DNA of 64,000 nucleotides from Gambelia wislizenii (taxonomy: Eukaryota; Chordata; Lepidosauria; Squamata; Crotaphytidae): positions 13,182,501 through 13,246,500 of the forward strand of contig JAUMIR010000014.1 in the NCBI GenBank assembly GCA_030847615.1, read 5' to 3'. This document shows positions 56,276 to 64,000 of this stretch, one piece after another (the first letter of the stretch is position 1; each line of letters starts with the position of its first letter). The notes under the pieces are model-generated. The model was not told where the DNA came from. It did not search any database and saw only the letters and a program-made list of their open reading frames with translations. The translations under genes and the position numbers were made by a program.

Positions 56276-57531
56276 TGGATTAAATGTTCCTTCTCCCTAA
56301 GTGAGAGGGAATAATTTCCTTCACCTCACCTTTTCTGGGAAAAAAGCCCCATTACCTAAGATTTCTGTCTTAATTTCCAAATAGGAAAATACGTTCTGTG
56401 TGTGTGTGTGTGTGTGTGTGCACGCGCGCACGCATATATGCTTTAATGGCAAGCTATGAGCAATACTAGTTAGTACTTAATGCTAAATGCTAAAATGATA
56501 TCAGCACTGTCTGTCCCTGGGTTTCAGGTTCTGGGGCTGGAAACCTGAACCTGGGATAATCCTGAATGGGCAGAGAAACAGGTAGTTGGCTTTTAGCAGA
56601 GAAATGTTTTTTTGGAATACAACTTCCAGAATTCCCCATGCTGGGAGTTGTATTCCGAAAAGCCACTCTTCCAATGAATGTGGCTTTAGCAGGTTGTTTC
56701 TGTTCCAAGCTTTCTATCTACAGCTGACAAATCAACTGTTCCTTCCCTGTTCCCTAGGATGGGTACTGAAAGTCCACAAGCCTAGCCAGTAACACAGAAC
56801 TCAGCGTGAAGTTCAGCAGTAGGGTGGGACAGAAATGCTATCTTCAGTTTAAACATTTCCCCAGAAATTTGGGTCATCTTCTTTGGAATGCATCTGAGAC
56901 AGTGAGCAGAATGGTGATTTGAAAGAAAGAAAGAAATCCCAGGATCTTTGGCCAGCAAGGAATGGCATGCTGTAGTAATGAATTCCAGGCATTCTGCATA
57001 TGCAGAGGTACTTTTTAATGCACTATCATTCTTCCTTAAGGAAGGATTGTGAGACCAACAAGAAGTTTATTGGTGGCAAATGTGCGAGGGCGATTGGGGA
57101 TAAAAAGAAATTGAGAACTAACACTATCTTCTAAATATTGTAATTTTGTTGTTGTTATATCACCATTTCTGGAGACCACATGTGTTAGAGGCAAAGAATC
57201 ATGAGAACTTATTATTTAGAATAGAAGGCCTGCTAGAGCCTTTACTCCAGTCAAAGCAAAGGTGCCCATCCTAAAATGGTGAGTTTGAAAGAACCAAATC
57301 ATCAACAGGGCAAACATTTATTAAGGAAACACATTCACGAATAGCAATAGCCCATCCTTTCTAAACTAATCCAAAAGAGAAAAGGATGGTGAAGGAGACA
57401 TGTTACAGCATGTCTTCCCTCAACAAAGAGCAGATGGAAAGAGAGAGCAGAGGGGTTCAGTCTGAGCCGGTCCCTTTTCTTTTACAACAGAGGACACTCA
57501 CTTCATTAACCATAACTAATCCAGACAACAG
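56276..57531. other. Intron 4 sequence with (TG)n
   Basis: A (TG)n run at 56396-56420 and a small palindrome at 56622-56660 (aacttccagaattccccatg against ggagttgtattcc). Nothing else recognised. Confidence 0.4.
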
Positions 57532-57900
57532 GCCTGTCTACACTGCAGAAATACAGGCCAATCCATGGTTTCATTTATCCATGTCCAAAATAATATGTTC
57601 TCTCTAGGCATTTCTGGGTCCTCCAATGTGATTCTATGGTCAACCTCTGCCATTTGTCTCATTGAAAATAAGGGTTCTCTATTACTCACGTTTTCAGGTA
57701 CCACTGGGGGACTTGGAACATATTCCCTGCGGATATGGGGGTTGACCTGTATAGCAGTTTGACACTACTTCATCCACTATAGTCATATCCTATGGAATCC
57801 TGGTATTTGTAGTTTGGGGAGACACCAGAGTTCTCTGATATAAAAGGCTAAATACCTCACAAAATTACCAGGATTCCATAGGATAGGACTATGAGTACCA
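57532..57900. mobile_element. Palindromic hAT-type MITE carrying a Tigger-like MITE
   Basis: The outer element: ggcctgtctacactgcagaa, then agcagtttgacactacttca, tatggaatcctggtatttgt, and the inverted arm accaggattccataggat. A subfamily B MITE (57554-57749) interrupts it between aaata and tagcagttt. Confidence 0.6.
57554..57749. mobile_element. Tigger-like MITE, subfamily B, nested
   Basis: Starts caggccaatccatggtttca (internal deletion near the left end) and ends gatatgggggttgacctg. TA on both sides. Contains ctctctaggcatttctgggt. Confidence 0.78.
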
Positions 57901-58910
57901 TAAGATTGAAAATGAGGTCAGTGATTCTTTTCCAACCCTAGCTTGCCCTAGGAGGCCAGAGTGATCTCACCTATGGACTATGGGAAGGATGGAGCACCTC
58001 CTTGGGCCAGATTCCTTTTCAGAGAAGTCTTTGGGGGCCGCATTCTAGGGGTGGGCATGGCCAAAGACAAAAAGGATGGGACTTAAAGCTCCTAGTCTCA
58101 GTAATTCAATTTGGAGAGTCATTCCAGCCTTCGGGAAACGGGACATGAAATGCAGGGAAAGTACCAGATGATGGGGCCATGGAGCAGTGGGTGTAGCTTC
58201 TTAGAGTACCCCTCAAAAGCCGGATTTGACTCTAGAGCTTGAGGTTCCTCACCTTTGTTCTTGAGTCTTACAGCTAACTTTAAGACTGAGAATATTTCAG
58301 GCCCAAAGACATACTGATTTTCTCCTTGGAGGAATCTGTAGAACACCTCTTCCAAACGTGCAGTAAGTGTACAGAACAGGGATGTCCTCAGCTAATTTTT
58401 GTTGGCAATTTTGGGTGGCTCCTGACTCGTTCCCCCCACCCCCAGTCACAGGGACGTGTTCAGCTGATGCATGACTTACTGTGGAAAAAATGTCCAAACA
58501 AGTGTAAGGTTTTTCATATGATTTGTTTTGGCTAATGGGAACAAGCAAATTGGGAATCAGAGCGGTCTGTATTTTCCATTTTTGAAAAAAAAAGGCATCT
58601 AAGAATGGAACAAGCTTGTGTGTGTGTGTGTGTGTGTAACTTTTTCTCATTGCTTCCCCACCCCCCCAGATATTCTGTAATAAACGAGGCAACAGGGACC
58701 AGCTGTCATCCTGATCTGCAACGTTAATCAGTTATTTGACCTGGTTTACTAGATTTGAAACACTTTCTTTATGTATGTACTCCTTGACTTCATTTTTAAC
58801 CTGCCTTTTCCATTAAAAATATAGCACTCAGGGAGACTAACAATCATGGTTAGAAACACATTGAACAATTGAAATATTAAAATTGTAATAACCAGTAACT
58901 CAATGATAAT
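57901..58910. other. Intron 4 sequence with (GT)n
   Basis: A (GT)n run at 58616-58638. No other recognised feature. Confidence 0.4.
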
Positions 58911-59146
58911 CAGAGCCAGCATGGTGTAATGGTTTGAGTGTTGGACTATGACTCTGGAGACCAGGGTTCAAATCCCCACTCAGCCATGGAAATCCACTGG
59001 GTGACCTTGGGCAAGTCACATTCTCTCAGCCTCAGAGGAAGGTAAAGACAAAATCCCCTCTGAACAAATCTTGCCAAGAAAACCTCATAATAGGGCCAGT
59101 TTACAGTTGCCATAAGCTGGACACTTGAAGGCACACAACAATGATA
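58911..59146 (+). mobile_element. tRNA-derived SINE (S1), nearly complete
   Basis: From cagagccagcatggtgtaat through the B box gggttcaaatcccc, gaccttgggcaagtcacatt and gaacaaatcttgccaagaaa to the BovB-like tail ttgaaggcacacaacaatg. It is the longest copy in the window and a good reference for the family. Confidence 0.85.
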
Positions 59147-59529
59147 ATCAGTAAACAGTGAGCCCATTTTCTCAGACATTATGGCCTCCTCATTGCCTCC
59201 ACCATGCCCTGCACCTGAAATGGCTTAGAAACATTTCCTGAAAAACATTTGTTGTTCTTTTCCGTCATGTTGTCTTTGCCTTCCCTTTGAAGCTATTTCC
59301 TGATGTTTGTTTTACATCTATTGCATCAAAACTGGAAGTGACCTTCATGGGGAGAAAAATGGATGTGTATGGCCTGCAGGAGCTTGGAGGTGGGGGAGCT
59401 TGGAAAGGGAGCAGATACAATCATGGTGCCCATCTTTGTATTAGAGTAATTGTGTATTCATTGAGGAAGGATTCCTGGAAAATGTGGTGGTTATTAGTTC
59501 TGATCTTACATACCCACCACCATTTCAAA

Positions 59530-59670
59530 GATGAAAACCAGGACATGTGTGGTGAAGCACTGCCAGAGTGTGGTCAAGATGGCAAAAATGAGGAAAATCA
59601 AACAAGCTAGGAGAGGCTGTGGTAGTCTGCTGTTGCCTGAGCCTACTAGGACAAACAAGATTCTGCTTAG
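59530..59670. repeat. Dispersed repeat D, copy 3
   Basis: atgaaaaccaggacatgtgt, ccagagtgtggtcaagatgg, aacaagctaggagaggctgt, tgcctgagcctactagga. Same family as copies at 37870 and 54098. Confidence 0.6.
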
Positions 59671-59699
59671 GGCTGTAATTCTTCACTAAAGTTTCTTCT

Positions 59700-60712
59700 C
59701 AGAAGTAACAATGAGTAATTTCAGCAATTTTCTCCCTGCTGCGAGAAAGTCTTCGAAAACCACAGTTTTCGAAAGCTATGCAAAGTTTGGGACTTATTCT
59801 GTGCAAAATTCGAACATAGTTCTTTTAAATACAGTAGCACCCCTGTATCCGCTGATTCGCCAACCGCTGATTCAATTATCTGCGGTTGGTGATGGCGGGA
59901 GGGAAGGGAGGGGAGGAGGGATCTTGCCCCTCCTGTTCCTTTCCCTGTGAGGGTTCCTGTAGCCGTGGTGGTGATCGAGGGGACGAAGGAAGGAGGAGGG
60001 ATCTCGCCTCCCTTCTCCTGAGAGGGCTCCTGTCACCACGGCAGCAATTGCGGGGGAGGGGGAGGGATCTTGCCTCTCCTGTCCCTTCCCCTGGAAGGGC
60101 TCCTGTTGCTGTTGTAGTGATCGCAGGGGCAAAGGGAGAAGGAAGGGGGGAGGGATCTCGCCTCTCCCGTCCCTTCCCCTAGGAAGGCTCTGGTGGCAGC
60201 GGCAGGGTGGTGGTGGGTGGCGTTCGCTATTATCCGTGGATGTTGTTATCTGCAGTGGGGCCTGGAACCAATCCCATGTGGATATGGGGGTGCTACTGTA
60301 TTAATTCCCATGCAGAAAATGTGGCTTTCTACACAGAAAATCCTGTTTACAATGCAATTCATTATGTGTGGATTTTATGCATAATAAACCCCCAAATTAC
60401 AGCATTTTCTGTGCAGAAAACAGGATTTTCTGCATGGAAAATATTTCTGTTTCCTGTGCAGAAAATGCTATTTTCTATGCAAATCAGCCATTTGCAAATT
60501 TTACACAGAATACACCCCCAATTACAGCACTGTTTTTTGACCAGAAAATGCTGTTTTCTGTGCAAAATAACCATAATCAAATTTTGAACAGAATAAGTCC
60601 TGAACTGTGAAGATTCTCATCCAGATTCTTCTCATTAGGGTTTTTCAGCAGTCAAAAAACATGTTTTTCAACCATTTTTGGAATATTTTGGAGTATTCTT
60701 TTCATCCCTAGG
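59700..60712. mobile_element. Palindrome-array MITE (P family), copy 6, interrupted by a MITE
   Basis: Left part gggacttattctgtgcaaaa; right part units cagcattttctgtgcagaaa, acaggattttctgcatgg, ctgtgcagaaaatgctattt, then taagtcctgaactgtgaaga and the terminus tattcttttcatcccta. The right end is the reverse complement of the left end of 36547-36968, which shows the termini are inverted repeats. Interrupted by 59832-60298. Confidence 0.65.
59832..60298. mobile_element. Tigger-like MITE, subfamily C, with internal G-rich minisatellite
   Basis: Starts CAGTAGCACCCCTGTATCCG and ends GGATATGGGGGTGCTACTG, flanked by TA (59830-59831, 60299-60300). The terminal inverted repeat is perfect over about 10 bp and good over 18. 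The centre (59891-60215) is four units of 65-88 bp with gggatctcgcctctcc-type blocks and G runs. Confidence 0.85.
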
Positions 60713-61869
60713 ACAGTCAGAATTGCTACCCTTTATATGAAGAATTCCAAACATTGATTTTTATTTACTCACATGTAAAGGATTCCAAGAGCTGAAAAGA
60801 CTAAATGCATAGGTCTACATCCAATGATTGGTTCTAAATTAAAGTAGACCCACTTAATCAATGGAACTTAATCAATGATTTAACACTTAATCAATGATTT
60901 AACAGGTTCCCACTAATGGGTCTGTGGGTCTACTCTATGCTCTAGTTCTTAATATCCTTGTTCTTTGGAAAAGCACATTTTCATTCCAAGCCTTCTGCCC
61001 ATCTTTTTGGGATGCCGCCTCCCAAGTTCTGATATTGTGAGGGGCTGTTTCTTTTGCATTTAAGTCTTAATACATGACAGTGTTGGGCTAAGGACTAGAT
61101 CTCCTTTCCTTCCAGTGTGAGACTTGGAAAAAATTAGACTCCTAAAAGGAGGCCAATTTTGTTGAGGCTGTATCATCAATTTGGATGTTGGTGGAAATAT
61201 GAATCTCTTTTGATTAAATGCCTAAGCCAGAATCCAGCGAAACAGAGAGGGTAATATTGGAGGAAGAAACATAATATGGAACTAAAAGGGAAAGAAAACA
61301 CCAAGTACAGGGCATGAGGCATAATTCCAGCAGAGGCCACAAAGATGAAACTGAAGGCCAGGCCACCTCTTGGCTGAAGCCAGCCAGCCGCTCAGATTCG
61401 GCTGATGGAGGAGTTTTCAGAGTCCCCCCCCCCCCAGCTCTTTCTCTCCAACAAAAATGCAGCAATTTCCTCCATAACAGAAGCCTGGCTTGGATCAAGT
61501 CTTCCCATTCAGGAGAGGTGGCCAATTCCCTCAGTGATCAGCAGCAGGCCAAGAGGTGCCAGGAACAACATCCCAGTCAGATGATCATCCAGCTCCTATT
61601 GGCTGCCTGGGAGAAAAAACAGACAGAGAGTTAGGGATGGTAACTTGACCCTTATTGCTGGCAGTATTCAGAATGAATGTGGGAGTGAGAAGTATGGTGG
61701 AAGTGGTGGCAGTGGGTGTGGGTTTAGGGGGCATGGTTGAGCCCAATGAGGGCTCTGTTGTGTTGATTCTAGGTTCTACCTGGTACTGATTAGAATGTAT
61801 GACTGCAGCCTATTATTCATGTCAACCACACACACACACATACAAGAGAAGATGTCCACAATGTGGTTG
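60713..61869. other. Intron 4 sequence, no recognised feature
   Basis: A short (CA)n run at 61829-61844. The paired 106- and 103-codon frames at 61214-61634 overlap on opposite strands and have no domain. Confidence 0.4.
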
Positions 61870-64000
61870 TTATTATATGAAAAACAACCTATTAATGAAA
61901 AAAACTAAACAACTATCTGAACAAAAGGAAGATAAAACCACCGTATGAAGAACAACAGAGAATGTTGAACAAGCCAATAACCATAATGGAAGTATCTGAT
62001 GCAATCAGGAAATCAAAAAAAGGCAAAGCTCTGGGTCCAGACAGATACACAGCTTTATATTATAAAAGTTTTGAACAAGAATTGTGCATTCCCTTACAAG
62101 AATGATTAACACTGTTCTAAAAGAATGACTTCCAATGACATGGAATGAAGCAACTATTATTCTGATTCCCAATGGAGATAAAGACACATCTGATCCCAAA
62201 AACTTTAGGCCAATTTCACTTTTGAATTTAGATTATAAATTTTTCTCTTCCATTTTGGCCAAAAGATTTTTAAAAGTCTACAAATTTTGATTGATGAAGA
62301 TCAATGTGGCTTCTTACCTTTTTAGGTAGGATTCATGCAATATAACATAAGATTTATTGTGGACATTTTAAAATATTATGAGCAACCTAATGATAAAAAG
62401 TTGGGGCTCTTGTTTCTGGATTTAGAGAAGGCCTTTGATAATGTGAGCAGGGAGATACTATTAGAAGTCCTTAATAGGATGAATGTCGGACAAAATTTTC
62501 TCAATTGGATAAAAGCATTTTATACTAATCGAAAGGTTTGCTTGCTTATGAGTGGAGATAAAACAAACCCTTCCACATTCTTAAAGGCACAAGGCAGGGA
62601 TGCCCCCTGTCACCTCTTCTTTTTCTGCTGGTCATGGAAATACTAATTAAAAATATAAAACAGGAAGAGAACATTCAAGGAATCTCTATTGGGAAATTTA
62701 AATATAAACTCAGAGTGTTTCTGGATGATTTTGTGGTTACCTTATCTAACCTAATAGAAAATATATAGGCACTAATGAACTTATTAAATGAATACAGAAA
62801 AATATCAGGATGTAAAATCAATAAAGAAAAATCAGCAATATTAACAAAGAACTTATCCAAACATGAAGACAAGATACTTTATGAAATGACAGGTATCAAA
62901 GTTGAAAAACAATAAAATATTTAGGAGTGAATATTTTTTTAAAAAAATCCACAGAACTTTTTGAAAACAATTATAAGAAAGTATGGAGTCAAATTAAAAA
63001 ACAAACAAACTGGGAAGTTGGGAAAAAATGGACTTATCGTTTTTGGGAAGGTCTCAATTATTAAAATGTCAGTGCTACCCAAAATACTTTTTCTATTCCA
63101 AATGTTACCAATAACTACAACAGATGTTCCACTTAAGAACTGGCACAAAGATGTTTCAGTGTTTATTTGGAATGGGGAAAAACCAAGAGTATGCCTGAAA
63201 ACAATACAAGACGCAAGAGAGAGGGGTGGTTTAAGAGTCCCAAATTTTAAAACATACCATGAAGCATGTTGTTTGTCCTGGATCAAGGAATGGATTACAC
63301 TGTAAAATAGAAGACTGCTAGAACTTGAAGGAATTGGATTAAAATACAGTTGGCATGGTTACCTGGGTTATCAAAAAGATAAGATGAATAAGGACTTTAA
63401 TAACCTCTGTGTTAGGAAAACTTTACTAAGTGTGTGGAAAAAAAATAGAAACCTAGAATAATTCCTAAAATTCCCATGTGGATATCACCCCAGACAGCTT
63501 TCCACAGAAGAGATTATATTCGAGGACAAATGGCTAACATATGAAGATCTACTAAAGAAACAAGGAGAAAATGATATAATAAAACCACATGAAGATCTGA
63601 ATAAAGAAGGACTTAAAATCCAATAGTATCATTACAGACAACTTTATGAAAGATGGACTTAAAGATAATGGGATTGAAAACAGATAAAACTGAAGTTGAG
63701 AAGTTACTGTGTACTGAAACCAATAGAATTACAGTTGTCCCTCCGTATCCACGGATTTGGTATCCATGGGTTTAAGTATTCATGGCTTGAAAATATTCTT
63801 TAAAAAGTAATAATCCAAAAAGCAAAGCTTGATTTTGTCATCTTATAGAAGGGACACCATTTTGCTATGCTTTTGCGTATAATGGGACTTGAGTATTCAT
63901 GGATTTTGGTATCCACGGGTGGTCCTGGAACCAAACCCCAGCAAATATGAAGGGACAATTGTATTGCAAACTTATATAAATCCTTACAAAGACTGGAATT
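61870..64000 (+). mobile_element. L1 LINE ORF2 fragment, degenerate
   Basis: The plus strand encodes L1-type reverse transcriptase in pieces: SDAIRKSKKGKALGPDRYTA, then PKNFRPISLLNLDYKFFSSI, IDEDQCGFLP, LGLLFLDLEKAFDNVSREIL (62335-62646), and a catalytic box reading FLDDFVVTLS where L1 usually has FADD. The C-terminal domain (62961-63305) has SIIKMSVLPKILFLFQMLPI, WHKDVSVFIWNGEKPRVCLK and RGGLRVPNFKTYHEACCLSW. Many stops and frameshifts. It is interrupted at 63732-63961 by a Tigger MITE, then continues to the window end. Confidence 0.88.
63732..63961. mobile_element. Tigger-like MITE, subfamily A, nested in L1
   Basis: Starts cagttgtccctccgtatcca and ends agcaaatatgaagggacaat(tg). TA lies at 63730-63731 and 63962-63963. 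It is nearly identical to 42649-42876 and sits inside L1, giving a relative age order (L1 older). Confidence 0.88.

Larger units (their letters stand above)
31799..64000 (+). other. COL5A1: COL5A1 intron 4, 5' part (more than 32 kb)
   Basis: Starts at the gtaaga donor after exon 4. I searched by eye for the expected next exon (GDIQQ followed by YDYCEHYSPDC) and saw none, so I infer the intron runs past the window. A strongly diverged or very short exon could have been missed. Confidence 0.6.

Noticed and set aside
56991..56998. attctgca octamer as the right target duplication of the element starting at 55981
   Set aside because: The bases just before it do not match the element terminus, so the match to 55973-55980 is probably chance.

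Overview
The window is vertebrate nuclear DNA, most likely from a squamate reptile and probably an iguanian lizard. I infer this from the repeats: many CR1 LINEs ending in repeated TTCTATGA octamers, L2 LINEs with AAT-type tails, an L1 fragment, a tRNA-derived SINE with a BovB/RTE-like 3' end, and many short DNA transposons of hAT and Tigger type. There are no prokaryotic operons, CRISPR arrays or functional RNA genes.

One host gene is visible, on the + strand. Three consecutive coding exons (13628-13795, 26461-26674, 31636-31798) have consensus splice sites and compatible phases. They encode most of the thrombospondin-N-terminal-like (TSPN/laminin-G) domain of a fibrillar procollagen alpha chain. 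Residues such as [35 protein letters not shown] and [20 protein letters not shown] match COL5A1 better than COL11A1 or COL5A3. Bases 1-13627 would be intron 1, 13796-26460 intron 2, 26675-31635 intron 3, and 31799-64000 the start of an intron 4 longer than 32 kb. I see neither exon 1 (signal peptide) nor exon 5.

The rest is intron, much of it mobile DNA. 0-9.4 kb: nested CR1s (one keeping ORF1 and endonuclease remnants), a hAT element carrying a CR1, and an L2 split by an RTE-like LINE. 10-13.5 kb: a SINE cluster. 14-15.3 kb: Tigger MITE, a CpG-rich putative transposon and a hAT copy. 17-18.7 kb: an L2 with a long reverse-transcriptase frame. 20-25.6 kb: a nearly 3.1-kb CR1. 27-30 kb: two CR1 halves forming an inverted repeat inside intron 3. 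33.7-34.7 kb: a minisatellite built on a palindrome. 45-47.4 kb: nested MITE/LINE plus a duplicated C-rich module. 52-57.9 kb: a decayed tandem repeat and hAT elements, one with an 8-bp target duplication. 59.5-60.7 kb: one MITE nested in another. 61.9-64 kb: L1 interrupted by a Tigger MITE.

Nothing suggests a novel host pathway. The most notable unexplained structures are a MITE family whose interior is an array of short palindromes (six copies), the 85-bp palindrome minisatellite, the duplicated C-rich/CCAAT module, and the CpG-rich element at 14.2-14.8 kb. All family names come from recognition by eye, and repeat boundaries are approximate unless a target-site duplication is stated.
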